Shown: piece after piece, positions 8,870 through 22,610 of the stretch
How the letters are laid out: every line of letters begins with the position of its first letter
Position numbering within the stretch: position 1 is the first letter of the stretch
DNA from: Paracoccus salsus
GTDB taxonomy: Bacteria; Pseudomonadota; Alphaproteobacteria; Rhodobacterales; Rhodobacteraceae
Reading direction: 5' to 3'
Assembly: GCF_021556615.1 (NCBI RefSeq)
Contig: NZ_JAKGGD010000001.1
Coordinates: forward strand, 372,001-436,000
DNA length: 64,000 bases
Notes under the pieces: model-generated
Databases searched by the model: none
What the model was told of the DNA's origin: nothing
What the model saw: the letters and a program-made list of their open reading frames with translations, nothing else
Program-made: the position numbers and the translations under genes

Positions 8870-10385
8870 CGACGGTCTCGGCCGGTGCCACGCCCGAGAC
8901 CTCCGGACCGGCACCCTCGACTCCGGCATCGGACAAGGTCGCCTCGGGGCCGACCAGGGATTGCGCAGCGGTGGCCGCGGCATCATCGATGCCCAGCATG
9001 GTCACGGCACCCAGAAGCAGCGCCGCGGCGGGAACGACCAGAGCCAGATATTGCGCCAGCCCCATGCGGCTTTCGACGCCATCGGATTCGGCACCGAAGA
9101 ACATGTAGTAGACGATGCGAAGATAGTAGAAGGCGCCGATGACCGAGGCGACGACGCCGGCGACCGCAAGCCAGCTCATCCCGGCCTGAACGGCAGCGGA
9201 CAGCACACCGAACTTGGCGAAGAAGCCCAGAAACGGCGGCACCCCCGCAAGACTGAACATCAGGAACAGCACGGCAAAGGATTTCAGCGGCTCGGTCGTG
9301 GAAAAGCGGTTCAGGCTGTCCAGGTCGGTGACCGGACGACCGTCGCGTTCCATCGACAGGATGAAGGCGAAGGTGCCGACATTCATCACCGCATAGATCG
9401 CCATGTAAAGCAGCATCGCCTGAACGCCATAGGCCGTCCCGGCGGCCAGCCCGACCAGCGCGAAGCCCATATGGGCGATCGATGAATAGGCCATCAGCCG
9501 CTTGATGTTGCGCTGCCCGATCCCGGCGATGGAACCCAGGAACATCGACAGCACCGCAAGCGCCGCGATGATCTGGCCCCAGTCGCCCGGCACATTCCCG
9601 AACGCGTCGAACATCAGACGCGCGATCAGCGCCATCGCCGCAACCTTGGGCGCGGTGGCCAGGAAGGCCGTCACCGGGGTCGGCGCGCCTTCATAGACAT
9701 CGGGTGTCCACATGTGGAAGGGCACGGCCGAAACCTTGAAGGCCAGACCGACAAGCAGGAAGACAAGCCCGAACAGCAGCCCCAGCGGCATCTGCCCGCC
9801 ACCGATGGTCGAGAAGATGCCCTCGAAATTCGTGGTCCCGGCAAAGCCATAGACCAACGACGCGCCATAAAGCAGCATCCCCGACGACAGCGCACCCAGC
9901 ACGAAGTATTTCAGCCCGGCTTCCGCGGACTTGGCGCTTTCCCGGCGCATCGCGGCGATGACGTAGAGCGAAAGCGATTGCAGTTCCAGACCCATGTAAA
10001 GGCTCAGCAGGTCGCCGGCCGATACCATCATCATCATTCCGATAGAGGCCAGCGCGATCAGGATGGGATATTCGAACCGCATCAGCCCCTGGCGGTCCAT
10101 GTAGTCGGCGCTCATCGCGAGGACTGCGGCGGCCGAGACCAGGATCGTCACTTTCGCGAAGCGCGCGAAGGCGTCGTCATTGAACATGCCGAAGAAGGCC
10201 GTCTGATCCGGTCGGTCCGCAAAACCCACATACATCCCGCCGATCAGCAGGATCGCCACGGTTGCCCACAGGATCGGCTTGGCGATGCCGTCCTTGCCGA
10301 AATACGCGCCGGCCATCAGCGCGGCCATCGCGTAGACGGCCAGCAGAAGCTCGGGCAGGATCGTCGAGAAATCGAGCGCGGTCAT
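8862..10385 (-). CDS. nuoN: NADH-quinone oxidoreductase subunit N
   Basis: A 507-residue antiporter-like membrane subunit of complex I, forming one of the proton channels of the membrane arm. About 14 membrane segments are visible. The core [21 protein letters not shown] carries the broken-helix region, and the conserved lysines and glutamates of the family are present. The start is the ATG preceded by GAGGAAA, 10 bp after nuoM; an upstream in-frame ATG lies inside nuoM and was not chosen. The C-terminus has a short acidic tail. Confidence 0.95.
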   Translation of the reverse strand: MTALDFSTILPELLLAVYAMAALMAGAYFGKDGIAKPILWATVAILLIGGMYVGFADRPDQTAFFGMFNDDAFARFAKVTILVSAAAVLAMSADYMDRQGLMRFEYPILIALASIGMMMMVSAGDLLSLYMGLELQSLSLYVIAAMRRESAKSAEAGLKYFVLGALSSGMLLYGASLVYGFAGTTNFEGIFSTIGGGQMPLGLLFGLVFLLVGLAFKVSAVPFHMWTPDVYEGAPTPVTAFLATAPKVAAMALIARLMFDAFGNVPGDWGQIIAALAVLSMFLGSIAGIGQRNIKRLMAYSSIAHMGFALVGLAAGTAYGVQAMLLYMAIYAVMNVGTFAFILSMERDGRPVTDLDSLNRFSTTEPLKSFAVLFLMFSLAGVPPFLGFFAKFGVLSAAVQAGMSWLAVAGVVASVIGAFYYLRIVYYMFFGAESDGVESRMGLAQYLALVVPAAALLLGAVTMLGIDDAAATAAQSLVGPEATLSDAGVEGAGPEVSGVAPAETVVE

Positions 10386-10395
10386 CTGGCTTTCC

Positions 10396-11964
10396 TCAAT
10401 GGCTGTCTTCGGCGGTGTCGGCAGAGGCGGTGACGGCAAGTCCGTCCGCGGGCTCGTGCGGCAACGCGTCGTTATAGCTGACCAGCAGCGCCTGAACGGC
10501 GGGGCCGGTGATGTCGGTGACCAGCCGCGGATAGACGCCCAGCAGCAGCGTCATCGCGATCAGTGGCGCGAAGACCCACTTCTCACGCGGGGTCATGTCG
10601 GAGATGGTCTTCAGGCTTTCCTTGATCAGTGCGCCGAAGGTGACGCGGCGATACAGCCACAGCGCATAGCCCGCCGACAGGATCACCCCGCTCGCGGCCA
10701 CGACGGCGACCCAGGTATTGGCCTTGAACGTCCCCATCAGAGTCAGGAACTCGCCCACGAAGCCGGATGTGCCGGGCAGGCCGACATTGGCCAGGGTGAA
10801 GAACATGAAGACCAGCGCATAGACCGGCATCCGGTTCACCAGCCCGCCATAGGCGTCGATCTCGCGCGTGTGCATGCGGTCATAGATGACGCCCACGCAC
10901 AGGAACAGCGCACCCGAGATGAAGCCGTGCGACAGCATCTGGAAGATCGCCCCGTCCAGACCCTGCTGATTGGCGGCGAAGATCCCCAATGTGACATAGC
11001 CCATATGCGCGACCGAGGAATACGCGATCAGCTTCTTCATGTCGGTCTGCGCCAGCGCCACCAGCGAGGTATAGACGATCGCAATGGCCGACATCCAGAA
11101 GACCAGCCCCTGCAACATGTCGCTGGCCACCGGGAACATCGGCAGCGAGAACCGCAGGAAACCATAGCCGCCCATCTTCAGCAGCACGGCGGCCAGCACG
11201 ACCGAACCGGCGGTCGGGGCCTGAACGTGGGCATCGGGCAGCCAGGTATGGACCGGCCACATCGGCATCTTGACCGCGAAGCTGGCGAAGAACGCAAGGA
11301 ACAGCAGCGTCTGCATGCCGCCGACGATGGTGAAGCCCAGCAGGCGCATCGTTTCGGAGGGGAAATCGAATTGCAGCAGCTGCGCGATGTCGGTCGTGCC
11401 CGCAGTCCGCGCCATGGCGATCATCGCCACCAGCATCAGAACCGAGCCAAGGAAGGTGTAGAGAAAGAACTTGAAGGCCGCATAGATGCGGTTCGCGCCG
11501 CCCCAGATTCCGATGATCAGGAACATCGGGATCAGGCCGGCCTCGAAGAACAGGTAGAACAGGATCAGGTCAAGCGCCGTGAAGACGCCGATCATCAGCC
11601 CCTCCAGCACGAGGAACGCGATCATGTATTCCTTGACACGGGTCGAGATGTCCCAGGTCGAGAGGATGGTCAGCGGCATCAGGAACGTGGTCAGCAGCAC
11701 GAACAGGATCGAGATTCCATCAACGCCCATCTTGTAGCGCAGGCCCATGATCCAGGCGTGATCCTCGACAAACTGGAAGTTCGTATCGGCCGGATTGAAG
11801 CCGGCCAGAAGGAACAGCGAGATCAGGAAGGTCGCGCTGGTGGCGATCAGCGCCAGCCATTTCGCGTTCTTCTGCGCCGCGACATCATCGCCGCGCAGGA
11901 ACAGCGCGAGGATCGCAGCCGCGACGATCGGCAGGAAGGTGATGATCGAAAGAAGGTTCGTCAT
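10396..11964 (-). CDS. nuoM: NADH-quinone oxidoreductase subunit M
   Basis: A 522-residue antiporter-like proton-channel subunit of complex I. The segment [26 protein letters not shown] with the broken helix is diagnostic, as are [10 protein letters not shown] and [13 protein letters not shown]. Length is normal. It begins 1 bp after nuoL ends and is followed by nuoN, the standard order L-M-N. Confidence 0.96.
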   Translation of the reverse strand: MTNLLSIITFLPIVAAAILALFLRGDDVAAQKNAKWLALIATSATFLISLFLLAGFNPADTNFQFVEDHAWIMGLRYKMGVDGISILFVLLTTFLMPLTILSTWDISTRVKEYMIAFLVLEGLMIGVFTALDLILFYLFFEAGLIPMFLIIGIWGGANRIYAAFKFFLYTFLGSVLMLVAMIAMARTAGTTDIAQLLQFDFPSETMRLLGFTIVGGMQTLLFLAFFASFAVKMPMWPVHTWLPDAHVQAPTAGSVVLAAVLLKMGGYGFLRFSLPMFPVASDMLQGLVFWMSAIAIVYTSLVALAQTDMKKLIAYSSVAHMGYVTLGIFAANQQGLDGAIFQMLSHGFISGALFLCVGVIYDRMHTREIDAYGGLVNRMPVYALVFMFFTLANVGLPGTSGFVGEFLTLMGTFKANTWVAVVAASGVILSAGYALWLYRRVTFGALIKESLKTISDMTPREKWVFAPLIAMTLLLGVYPRLVTDITGPAVQALLVSYNDALPHEPADGLAVTASADTAEDSH

Positions 11965-11965
11965 G

Positions 11966-14032
11966 TTATTGCGCGCCCCGCATCATCACCCAGATCAGCA
12001 AGCCCACGATGCCCAGAACCATCGCGAACGCGTAGTGGAACAGGTAACCCGACTGCACCCGACCGGCGAAGCGCGTCAGGCGCGGGATGATTCCCATCGC
12101 GATCCCGTTGATCGCGCCGTCGATAATCGCTCCGTCGCCGCCCGTCCACAGCTTGCGGCCGAACCATCGGGCCGGGCGAACGAAAACGACGTCGTAGATC
12201 TCGTCGAAATACCACTTGTTCAGAAGGAACTGGTAAAGCGCGGGTTGGCTTTCGGCCAGCTTGCGCGGCGCATCCGGGCTGCGGATGTAGAAGATCCATG
12301 CGAGCAGAAGTCCGCCCAGCATCGCAAGGAAGGGCGAGACCTTGACCCAGGTCGGGACGTGGTGCGCCTCGTCGAGAACGTGGTTGTCGGGGTGCATGTA
12401 GATCGCTCCTCCGACCGGTGGGGGAACATCGGTTCTGACGCCATGCGCCTCGCCGCCTGCGGCCGCGTCCTCGCCATGCTCGCCCTCGGCGCTGGCAACG
12501 GCCTCGCCGTGGCCGATGTGGAAATACTCCGCGACCTTGTCATGGCTGCCGAAGAACGGACCGTACCAGACCATTCCTGCGAAGACCGCGCCGACCGCCA
12601 GCACGCCCAGGGGCACCGTCATGACGCGCGGGCTTTCATGCGCATGATCATGCGCATGGTGATCGCCGCGCGGCTTGCCCCAGAAGGTCATGAACATCAG
12701 CCGCCAGCTGTAGAAGCTGGTGAAGGCAGCCGACACGACCAGCAGCCAGAACGCATAGCTGTTCCCCGCATAGGCGCTTTCGATCACGGCGTCCTTCGAC
12801 AGGAAACCCGCGAAGCCGATATGCGTCAGCGGAATGCCCACCCCGGTGATCGCCAGCGTGCCGATCAGCATGGCCCAGAAGGTCAGCGGGATCTTGTCCT
12901 TCAGCCCGCCATAGTTCCGCATGTCCTGCTCGTGATGCATCGCGTGGATGACCGAACCGGCGCCAAGGAACAGCATCGCCTTGAAGAACGCGTGGGTCAG
13001 CAGATGGAACATCGCGACCGAATAGACGCCGACGCCGGCGGCCACGAACATGTAGCCAAGCTGCGAACAGGTCGAATAGGCGATCACGCGCTTGATGTCG
13101 TTCTGCACCAGACCCACCGTCGCGGCAAAGAACGCGGTGCTGGCCCCCACGACCGTCACGAACAGCTTGGCGTCGGGCGCGAATTCGAACAGCGGCGACA
13201 TCCGGCAGACCAGGAAGACACCGGCGGTCACCATCGTCGCGGCATGGATCAGGGCCGAGACCGGGGTCGGGCCCTCCATCGCGTCGGGCAGCCAGGTATG
13301 CAGGAACAGCTGCGCGGACTTGCCCATCGCGCCGATGAACAGCAGCACCGCCAGAACCTCGACGGTGGACCAGTCACGCCAGAGGAAATGCATCTGAGTC
13401 TGGGCCAGATCAGGCATCTGTTCGAAGATCGCGTCGAACTGGATCGTGCCGGTCATCCAGAACAGCCCGAAGATCCCCAGCAGGAAGCCGAAATCGCCGA
13501 CCCGGTTCACGATGAAGGCCTTCATCGCGGCGGCGCCTGCCGACTGCTTCCTGTAATAGAAGCCGATCAGCAGGTAGGAGGCGACGCCCACCCCTTCCCA
13601 GCCGAAGAACATCTGCAACAGGTTGTCGGCCGTCACCAGCATCAGCATCGCAAAGGTGAAGAACGACAGGTAGGCGAAGAACCGCGCCTTGTAGTGCTGG
13701 TCGTGACCGAAATTCTCGTCATGGGCCATGTAGCCCACCGAATAGAGGTGAACCAGGGCCGAAACCGTGGTGACAACGATCAGCATGATCGCTGTCAGCC
13801 GGTCGACGCGGATCGACCACTCGCTGACGAAGTCGCCTGACACGATCCAGTCCAGGACCGGGACGACATAGGTCTCGCCGTCGAAGGTCAGGAAAATGAT
13901 CCAGCTGAAGAAACAGGCGGCGAAGAGAACGCCGGTCGTCAGGTATTGCGCGGCCTGCTCGCCGATCACGCGCCAGCCGAAGCCGGCGATGATGGCAGCC
14001 AGAAGCGGGGCAAAGAGGATGAATTGCGCCAT
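11966..14032 (-). CDS. nuoL: NADH-quinone oxidoreductase subunit L
   Basis: A 688-residue subunit with the distal proton channel and the long lateral helix of complex [42 protein letters not shown] and THAFFKA are conserved. A His-rich loop ([10 protein letters not shown], about residue 465) and an acidic, His-containing insert near residues 500-540 come before the C-terminal helix region; such loops vary between species. It starts 6 bp after nuoK. Confidence 0.96.
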   Translation of the reverse strand: MAQFILFAPLLAAIIAGFGWRVIGEQAAQYLTTGVLFAACFFSWIIFLTFDGETYVVPVLDWIVSGDFVSEWSIRVDRLTAIMLIVVTTVSALVHLYSVGYMAHDENFGHDQHYKARFFAYLSFFTFAMLMLVTADNLLQMFFGWEGVGVASYLLIGFYYRKQSAGAAAMKAFIVNRVGDFGFLLGIFGLFWMTGTIQFDAIFEQMPDLAQTQMHFLWRDWSTVEVLAVLLFIGAMGKSAQLFLHTWLPDAMEGPTPVSALIHAATMVTAGVFLVCRMSPLFEFAPDAKLFVTVVGASTAFFAATVGLVQNDIKRVIAYSTCSQLGYMFVAAGVGVYSVAMFHLLTHAFFKAMLFLGAGSVIHAMHHEQDMRNYGGLKDKIPLTFWAMLIGTLAITGVGIPLTHIGFAGFLSKDAVIESAYAGNSYAFWLLVVSAAFTSFYSWRLMFMTFWGKPRGDHHAHDHAHESPRVMTVPLGVLAVGAVFAGMVWYGPFFGSHDKVAEYFHIGHGEAVASAEGEHGEDAAAGGEAHGVRTDVPPPVGGAIYMHPDNHVLDEAHHVPTWVKVSPFLAMLGGLLLAWIFYIRSPDAPRKLAESQPALYQFLLNKWYFDEIYDVVFVRPARWFGRKLWTGGDGAIIDGAINGIAMGIIPRLTRFAGRVQSGYLFHYAFAMVLGIVGLLIWVMMRGAQ

Positions 14033-14038
14033 GATCCC

Positions 14039-14419
<381 letters not shown>

Positions 14420-15018
14420 CTAGAGGCCCTGCCCCGGCTTGACGTCACGCAATTCCATCGCCTTGGCCGGGTCGCGGTGCATCTGCGCGACGACGTCCTG
14501 ACGCTTGATGTCGCGACGGTGCCGCATGGTCAGCGTGATCGCACCGATCATGGCAACCAGCAGGATCAGGCCGGCCAGCTGAAATGGCAGGATGTAGCGA
14601 TCGTAAAGCACCAGCCCGATCATGTTGGTGTTCTGGGCCGCGTCGGTGATCGGCGCGGCGCGCAGCGCCTCGGCCTGATCCGAGGTCTGCCAGGCCCCGA
14701 ACCCGATCGCCAGCTGCGCGAGGAGCACCAGCGCGATCAACCCGCCAAGCGGCAGGTAGCGGGCGAATTCGCCTTTCAGCTCGGCGAAGTCCACGTCCAG
14801 CATCATCACGACGAAAAGGAACAGCACCGCGACCGCGCCGACATAGACGATGACCAGCAGCATGGCCACGAACTCGGCGCCCAGCAGAACGAACAGCCCC
14901 GCCGCCGACAGGAACGCCAGGATCAGCCACAACACCGAATGGACGGGGTTGCGCGCCAGCACCACCATGAAGCCGGCAATGCAGACCGAGATCGCGAACA
15001 GGTAGAATGCAAAGGTGA

Positions 15019-15022
<4 letters not shown>
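14420..15022 (-). CDS. nuoJ: NADH-quinone oxidoreductase subunit J
   Basis: A 200-residue membrane subunit with five helices. The conserved third helix ([26 protein letters not shown]) with the pi-bulge tyrosine is intact. The ATG overlaps the stop of the carboxymuconolactone-decarboxylase-family gene by 4 bp. The last 50 residues are hydrophilic and end in the variable matrix-side tail. Confidence 0.95.
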
Positions 15023-15923
<901 letters not shown>

Positions 15924-16955
15924 TTATACTCCTGCCCACCGGGCCCAGAAGGTCCCGAAGACTTCGAATTTCGCAAGGAATGCCACGACCACGACCCAGC
16001 CAAGCGACAGCGGCAGGAACACCTTCCAGCCGATGCGCATCAGCTGATCATAGCGATAGCGCGGCACGATCGCCTTCACCATGGCGAACATGAAGAACCA
16101 GAAGACCATCTTCAGGAACATCCACAGCGCCCCGTCCGGGATGCCGGGGATCGGCGACAGCCAGCCGCCGAAGAACAGCAGGCTGATCAGCGCGCACATC
16201 AACCACATGGCGATGTACTCGCCGGCCATGAACAGCAGATACGGGGTCGAGGAATATTCGACCATGAACCCCGCGACCAGTTCCGACTCGGCCTCTGGCA
16301 GGTCGAAGGGCGGGCGGTTCGTTTCGGCCAGGCAGCTCACGAAGAACAGAACCAGCATCGGCAGGTGCGGCAACCAGAACCACGACAGCAGCCCTGCCCC
16401 GCTCTGCGCCTCGACGATGGCGGTCAGGTTCATCGATCCGGCCGAGATGATGATGCCGATGATGATCAGGCCCAGGCTCACCTCATACGAGATCATCTGC
16501 GCCGCGGAACGCAGCGAGCCCAGGAAAGGGTATTTCGAGTTCGAGGCCCAGCCTCCCATGATGACGCCGTATACCTCAAGCGACGAGACGGCAAAGATGA
16601 ACAGGATGCCGACATTGATGTCGGCCATCACCCAGCCCGGCGCGAACGGAATCGCGACGAAGGCGGTCAGCGCCAGCGTCATCGACAGGAACGGCGCCAG
16701 GAAGAACACGAACTTGTCCGCGCCGGCAGGCACGACGATTTCCTTGACGACGTATTTCAGCGCGTCCGCAAAGGTCTGCAACAGGCCCCACGGTCCGACG
16801 ACGTTCGGTCCGCGCCGCATCTGCACGGCCGCCCAGACCTTGCGATCGCCATAGACGAGATAGATCAGCGACAGCATCACGAAGGCAATCAGCGCAAGAC
16901 CCTGCGCCAGCAGGATGATCGCGATGCCCAGAGTGGATCCCCAGAATTCAGACAT
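15924..16955 (-). CDS. nuoH: NADH-quinone oxidoreductase subunit H
   Basis: A 343-residue membrane subunit that forms the quinone tunnel with NuoB and NuoD. Conserved stretches are [32 protein letters not shown], the glutamate-rich loop [22 protein letters not shown] and VEYSSTPY. The start MSEFWGS follows the lipoprotein gene by 14 bp; an upstream in-frame ATG would run into that gene. Confidence 0.95.
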   Translation of the reverse strand: MSEFWGSTLGIAIILLAQGLALIAFVMLSLIYLVYGDRKVWAAVQMRRGPNVVGPWGLLQTFADALKYVVKEIVVPAGADKFVFFLAPFLSMTLALTAFVAIPFAPGWVMADINVGILFIFAVSSLEVYGVIMGGWASNSKYPFLGSLRSAAQMISYEVSLGLIIIGIIISAGSMNLTAIVEAQSGAGLLSWFWLPHLPMLVLFFVSCLAETNRPPFDLPEAESELVAGFMVEYSSTPYLLFMAGEYIAMWLMCALISLLFFGGWLSPIPGIPDGALWMFLKMVFWFFMFAMVKAIVPRYRYDQLMRIGWKVFLPLSLGWVVVVAFLAKFEVFGTFWARWAGV

Positions 16956-16969
16956 GTCGCCCGTCCCTT

Positions 16970-17740
16970 CTACGCCGCGGGAATGCCGCGTGCCTTGCAT
17001 TCGCGCAAGGTCTCATTCGTTTCCATCACCCGCAAACCCAGCGGCTTGTCGTCCGAGATCGTGAACGCCGCACCGACCAGCAACTTGCCGTTACGCTCTT
17101 GTTGCAGCGTACGGATGTGGCGACCATATCGCGCGCCCTCGGCCTTGGCCCAACCGGCCAACGCGCATGTGGCATACGAAAAGGCGATATCGCCGTCCAC
17201 CCCTTCGCGCAGATTCGCCGTCACCTCGACCAGATCGCCCTTGCCACCCTTGTTCAGCGTCACCACCCGCGTGCCGATGAACAGGGCGGGATCGATCACG
17301 GCGCCGTTCTTCCATTCGGGCAGCGCGGGCTGCGTCCGCTTGGCGAACTCCTCGATGGCTTTTTCCTGCGCGGTCTTCGTGCGCGGCAGGTTCCTGGCCA
17401 CCAACCCACCCAGATTCAGATCCAGATTCGCGTTCAACGCCGCAAGATCCGCCTCGGTCAGGGCAAAGGCGTCGCGGCCTTCGGCGCTGTCCAGCTCCAT
17501 CGTGGTGACGCTGCCATCGGGTTCCAGAATCAGGATTTCCCCCGACTTGGTCGAGATCCGCGCCGATGTCAGCCTGGCCTCGCCCGTGCCACGATCGGGC
17601 GTGGCGATCTTCGCAGTCATCTGGGCGGGCTTGGACCTTGGCCGGCCATCATCCTTGCTGTCGGCAAGGCAGCCAGCCAGCGCCGTGACCGCCACAGCCG
17701 CGACACCGATCATCAGGGGCTTGCGAAGAACGGCTCGCAT
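16970..17740 (-). CDS. Predicted lipoprotein between nuoG and nuoH
   Basis: A 256-residue protein with a clear lipoprotein signal: basic MRAVLRK, hydrophobic stretch and lipobox LAGC with C24. The mature part is hydrophilic with no motif I recognise. It contains [27 protein letters not shown] early and ends with a domain holding two cysteines ([13 protein letters not shown] and LRECKARG). It sits 4 bp after nuoG and 14 bp before nuoH, so it is part of the operon. Frames of unknown function at such positions are known in the Paracoccus nqo cluster; the function is not known to me. Confidence 0.75.
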   Translation of the reverse strand: MRAVLRKPLMIGVAAVAVTALAGCLADSKDDGRPRSKPAQMTAKIATPDRGTGEARLTSARISTKSGEILILEPDGSVTTMELDSAEGRDAFALTEADLAALNANLDLNLGGLVARNLPRTKTAQEKAIEEFAKRTQPALPEWKNGAVIDPALFIGTRVVTLNKGGKGDLVEVTANLREGVDGDIAFSYATCALAGWAKAEGARYGRHIRTLQQERNGKLLVGAAFTISDDKPLGLRVMETNETLRECKARGIPAA

Positions 17741-17744
17741 GGCG

Positions 17745-19766
17745 CTACTCTGCCGCCATGGCGGGCGCCCTGCGCGCCATGGCCATGCGCGACAACTCGG
17801 CCATCAGGGGCGAGCTGCGCGCGATGGGGTTGGTGAGGTAGAAATCCTTCACCGGATAGACGAAGCCGGCCTTGCCAAGATCCGCCATCGCCACTTGCTG
17901 CCATTCGTTGTCCGGCACCACGTCGATCTTGCCAAGATGCGGCACGGCCTCGATCAGCGCGCGGCGCAACTGCGCCAGGCTGTCCCAGGGCAGTTGCTGG
18001 CCCAGCTCCGCCGACAATGCACGCAGGATCGCCCAGTTTTCCTTGGCCTCGCCCGGCGCGAAATTCGCGCGCATGGCAAGCTGCGGGCGGCCCTCGGTGT
18101 TCACGAACAGGCCGTTTTCCTCGGTGTAGCAGGCGGCCGGCAGGATGATGTCGGCGCGATGGGCACCACGGTCGCCGTGGCTGCCCTGATAGATGACGAA
18201 GGCGCCATCCGCGATTTCGACCTCATCGGCACCCAGATTGAAGATCACCTCGGCCCCGTCGATCGCGGCGGCCAGTCCGCCCTCGGTCACCGCGCCGACA
18301 TCCATGGCACCCACACGCGCGGCCGCCATATGCAGGATCAGCAGCTTCGCGTTCGAATTCTCGGCCAGCTTCATCGCATGGGCCAGCACGGCTTCGCCAT
18401 CGGCCTCGCGGATCGCACCCTGTCCGACGATCACCAGCGAGGGCGTCTCGCGCGTCTCGTCGCTGACCGTCTTCGAGCACAGGCTTTCCAGCGCCGCGCG
18501 GTCATTGCCGAGATGGTGGTAGTCATAGGTCAGGTCGACCGCCTCGCCGATCAGCCCGATCTGCGCGCCATGCGCCCAGGCCTTGCGGATGCGCGCATTC
18601 AGCACCGGCGCCTCGTCGCGCGGGTTGGTGCCGATCAGCTGGATCATCCGGGCGCTGTCGATATCCTCGATCCGGGCGGTGCCCACATAGGCCGAGCGGT
18701 TGCCGGCCGGCAACCGCGCGCCGTCGGTGCGGCATTCCACATTGCCACCCAGCCCCTCGACCAGCGTCTTCAGGCTGAAGACCGCTTCGACCGGGGCCAG
18801 ATCGCCGACCAGGGCGGCCAACTTCTTGCCGGTCATCGCGCGGGCGGTGGCGGACAGCGCCTCGGGCCAGCTTGCCGGGCGCAACTTCCCGTTCTCGCGG
18901 ATATAGGGCCGGTCAAGCCGCTGGCGGCGCAGACCGTCCCAGACAAACCGGGTCTTGTCGCTGATCCATTCCTCGTTCACCCCGTCATGATTGCGAGGCA
19001 GGATCCGCATGACCTCGCGGCCCTTGGTATCGACGCGAATATTGCTGCACAGCGCGTCCATCACGTCGATGGTTTCGGTCTTGGTCAGTTCCCAGGGCCG
19101 CGCGGTGAACGCATAGGGCTTGCTGACCAGAGCGCCGACCGGGCACAGATCGATGATGTTTCCCTGAATGTTCGAGGCCAGCGTCTGGTTCAGATAGCTG
19201 GTGATCTCGCTGTCTTCGCCGCGCCCGGTCTGGCCCATCTGGCTGATGCCGGCGACCTCGGTGGTGAACCGGACACAGCGCGTGCACGAGATGCAGCGCG
19301 TCATGTGGGTTTCGACCAGCGGACCCAGATCCAGTTCCTCCGAGGCCCGCTTGGGTTCCCGGTAGCGGCTGAAATCCACGCCATAGGCCATGGCCTGATC
19401 CTGCAGATCGCATTCACCGCCCTGGTCGCAGATCGGGCAATCCAGCGGGTGGTTGATCAGCAAGAACTCCATCACGCCCTCGCGGGCCTTCTTGACCATC
19501 GGGCTGTTCGTGCGGATCTCGGACGGTGCGCCCTCGGGCCCCGGCCGCAGATCCTTGACCTGCATCGCACACGAGGCGGCCGGCTTGGGCGGGCCGCCCA
19601 CGACCTCGACCAGACACATCCGGCAGTTGCCGGCGATCGACAGGCGTTCGTGATAGCAGAAGCGCGGAATTTCGACCCCGGCCTGCTCGCAGGCCTGGAT
19701 GAGCGTCAGGTTGGGATCGACCTCGATTTCCTTGCCGTCGATCTTGATTGTCCGCAATTCGGCCAT
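17745..19766 (-). CDS. nuoG: NADH-quinone oxidoreductase subunit G
   Basis: A 673-residue peripheral-arm subunit with several iron-sulfur clusters. The [2Fe-2S] ligands are C37, C48, C51 and C66; next come the His-ligated cluster region ([20 protein letters not shown]) and the CISCTRC...C cluster, then a molybdopterin-oxidoreductase-like domain without cofactor. Two adjacent ATGs are possible; the second ([10 protein letters not shown]) has better spacing to AAGGA and agrees with the start of P. denitrificans Nqo3 as I recall it. Confidence 0.95.
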   Translation of the reverse strand: MAELRTIKIDGKEIEVDPNLTLIQACEQAGVEIPRFCYHERLSIAGNCRMCLVEVVGGPPKPAASCAMQVKDLRPGPEGAPSEIRTNSPMVKKAREGVMEFLLINHPLDCPICDQGGECDLQDQAMAYGVDFSRYREPKRASEELDLGPLVETHMTRCISCTRCVRFTTEVAGISQMGQTGRGEDSEITSYLNQTLASNIQGNIIDLCPVGALVSKPYAFTARPWELTKTETIDVMDALCSNIRVDTKGREVMRILPRNHDGVNEEWISDKTRFVWDGLRRQRLDRPYIRENGKLRPASWPEALSATARAMTGKKLAALVGDLAPVEAVFSLKTLVEGLGGNVECRTDGARLPAGNRSAYVGTARIEDIDSARMIQLIGTNPRDEAPVLNARIRKAWAHGAQIGLIGEAVDLTYDYHHLGNDRAALESLCSKTVSDETRETPSLVIVGQGAIREADGEAVLAHAMKLAENSNAKLLILHMAAARVGAMDVGAVTEGGLAAAIDGAEVIFNLGADEVEIADGAFVIYQGSHGDRGAHRADIILPAACYTEENGLFVNTEGRPQLAMRANFAPGEAKENWAILRALSAELGQQLPWDSLAQLRRALIEAVPHLGKIDVVPDNEWQQVAMADLGKAGFVYPVKDFYLTNPIARSSPLMAELSRMAMARRAPAMAAE

Positions 19767-19776
19767 CATTCCATCC

Positions 19777-20205
19777 TTACTTGGCACTCAGAAGCGATCC
19801 GGTGACCGTATTCCGTGCGATTTCGTCCCGCCCGAGGCGGCAATAGCTTTCGGCGTCGCCCGCCACGACGCCCTTGCCGGCCATGTATTTCTCGGCCACG
19901 GCATAGATGCGGTCCTTGTCGGCGCGGCTGTCCAGGAACGCCTCGATCTCGGCCTCGGAATAGCCCTTGCCGCGGGCATAGGACTTCAATTCACGGGCCT
20001 GCATGAAGGCATAGACGATCCGCCCGTCGATCGTGGGACATTCGCGCCGTATCCGGTCCGCGATCCGCGCCGCGACCAGACGGTCGTTGATGTATCTTTC
20101 CTGGGCCAGCGGTTCCAGCGCGGCGGCCGGCGTCGCGGCCAGGGTCATGGTCGCGGCCAGCGCGGCCACCATGCGGTTGCGGGCGACGTGAGTCGGTCGG
20201 GTCAT
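19777..20205 (-). CDS. DUF5333-like secreted protein in the nuo operon
   Basis: A 142-residue protein with a signal-peptide-like N-terminus ([23 protein letters not shown]) and a helical mature part ([55 protein letters not shown]). Two cysteines remain in the mature region. It resembles the DUF5333 proteins found in nuo clusters of Rhodobacteraceae; that family name is from memory. It starts after a 104-bp gap behind nuoF and lies 10 bp before nuoG. Confidence 0.72.
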   Translation of the reverse strand: MTRPTHVARNRMVAALAATMTLAATPAAALEPLAQERYINDRLVAARIADRIRRECPTIDGRIVYAFMQARELKSYARGKGYSEAEIEAFLDSRADKDRIYAVAEKYMAGKGVVAGDAESYCRLGRDEIARNTVTGSLLSAK

Positions 20206-20309
20206 CACATGTCTCTCTGTTCTGCCATGACGCCAGTCATAACAGCCCCGGCCATGCATGGCCCCACACGACCCCGTGCGCGCGTTGCCGGCGATGTTGC
20301 GCCCCGCCG

Positions 20310-21605
<1,296 letters not shown>

Positions 21606-21633
21606 CTAACTTACGATCCTTATCATCCGGGCG

Positions 21634-21849
21634 TTACGCATTGTTTCTGCGCCGCCAGATACGCCAGGTCACGACGAGCGACCAGACAAAAGCGCCGATG
21701 GCGGCAAGATCGGCCAGATAGGCCCATTTCGACGCCAGGCCATAATGGCTGCCAAGCCACTGCACCGCGATCCACGTGACCATCGCGACCGCGATGACCA
21801 CGGCCGCAAGCCGCATCTGCCCTGAATCGTGGTCTCGCGGTCCTGCCAT
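21634..21849 (-). CDS. Small two-helix membrane protein (DUF5337-like)
   Basis: A 71-residue protein with two hydrophobic segments (about residues 13-33 and 42-61) and a basic C-terminus WRIWRRRNN. Its start overlaps the stop of the upstream gene by one base and it lies 28 bp before nuoF. It looks like the DUF5337 proteins of Rhodobacteraceae nuo clusters (name from memory). A supernumerary or assembly role is only inferred from position. Confidence 0.68.
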   Translation of the reverse strand: MAGPRDHDSGQMRLAAVVIAVAMVTWIAVQWLGSHYGLASKWAYLADLAAIGAFVWSLVVTWRIWRRRNNA

Positions 21850-22568
21850 CAGTAGACCTTGCCCTCTTCGACGCGCCTTGGAAATCCCGTCGTGCCGCGC
21901 TCGGCCAGCATGCGGGCCTGCGCGACCCAGTCCTCACTGCGTATGCGCCCGGCCGAGCGTCCCAGCAATTCGCCCATGCGGTCGATCTCGGCCTCGTCCC
22001 AGTCGGCGATCTGGGCGAACCCGGTGACCCCGTGCTGGTGCAGCGCCTCTTCGATCTTGTCGCCTATACCCTTGATTTCCTTCAGATCATCCGGGCTTGA
22101 GCTGCTCCCGCCGACGGCGACCGCACCCCTGTCGCCAGAGCTTTGGTCGTCAGGCCGTGTCCTGGATGTCGCACCATAGATGTCGTTGCGATCCGATCCC
22201 GCAGGCGCATGACGGACCGAAGGCGCCTGTGCATCGCCCGATGGCGCGACGGGATCTTCCTGATCGCCCTCGGGCGAACCTAGGAAACCGCCCGCCGCCT
22301 CGGATGCGACGCCGCGCGGGCGCATGGGCTGATCCTGTCCGGCTGTCGTCGGGTGATCTTCGGGAGACCAGTCCGCGCTATCGATCGCGGCGACGCCCCG
22401 ACACAGGAACCAGATCAGGAACACGCCGAACAGCCCGACGGTCAACAGGCCCAGAAAAAGCCCCTCGAACCACCGCAGCGGGCCGATCCCGGATGTGAAG
22501 ATCCAGACCAGAAGCCCAAGCCCGGCTCCGGCGATCCAGCAGGTTCTGGTACAGTTCGCGGTCGACAT
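21849..22568 (-). CDS. Membrane-anchored protein with NuoE-like C-terminal domain
   Basis: A 239-residue protein with three parts. Two hydrophobic helices lie near residues 11-26 and 36-56. A low-complexity polar linker follows (about 62-158). A compact domain at about 160-222 begins DLKEIKGIGDKIEEAL, the look of a helix-hairpin-helix-like fold. This domain aligns along its whole length with the C-terminal extension of NuoE encoded just upstream ([16 protein letters not shown]), sharing DW at the end of the fourth helix. The gene lies 42 bp after nuoE and overlaps the next small gene. Function unknown. Confidence 0.75.
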   Translation of the reverse strand: MSTANCTRTCWIAGAGLGLLVWIFTSGIGPLRWFEGLFLGLLTVGLFGVFLIWFLCRGVAAIDSADWSPEDHPTTAGQDQPMRPRGVASEAAGGFLGSPEGDQEDPVAPSGDAQAPSVRHAPAGSDRNDIYGATSRTRPDDQSSGDRGAVAVGGSSSSPDDLKEIKGIGDKIEEALHQHGVTGFAQIADWDEAEIDRMGELLGRSAGRIRSEDWVAQARMLAERGTTGFPRRVEEGKVY

Positions 22569-22610
22569 GATCCTATCCCCGTTCAGAAGCCCCCTCGGGC
22601 GCGCCTCGCG

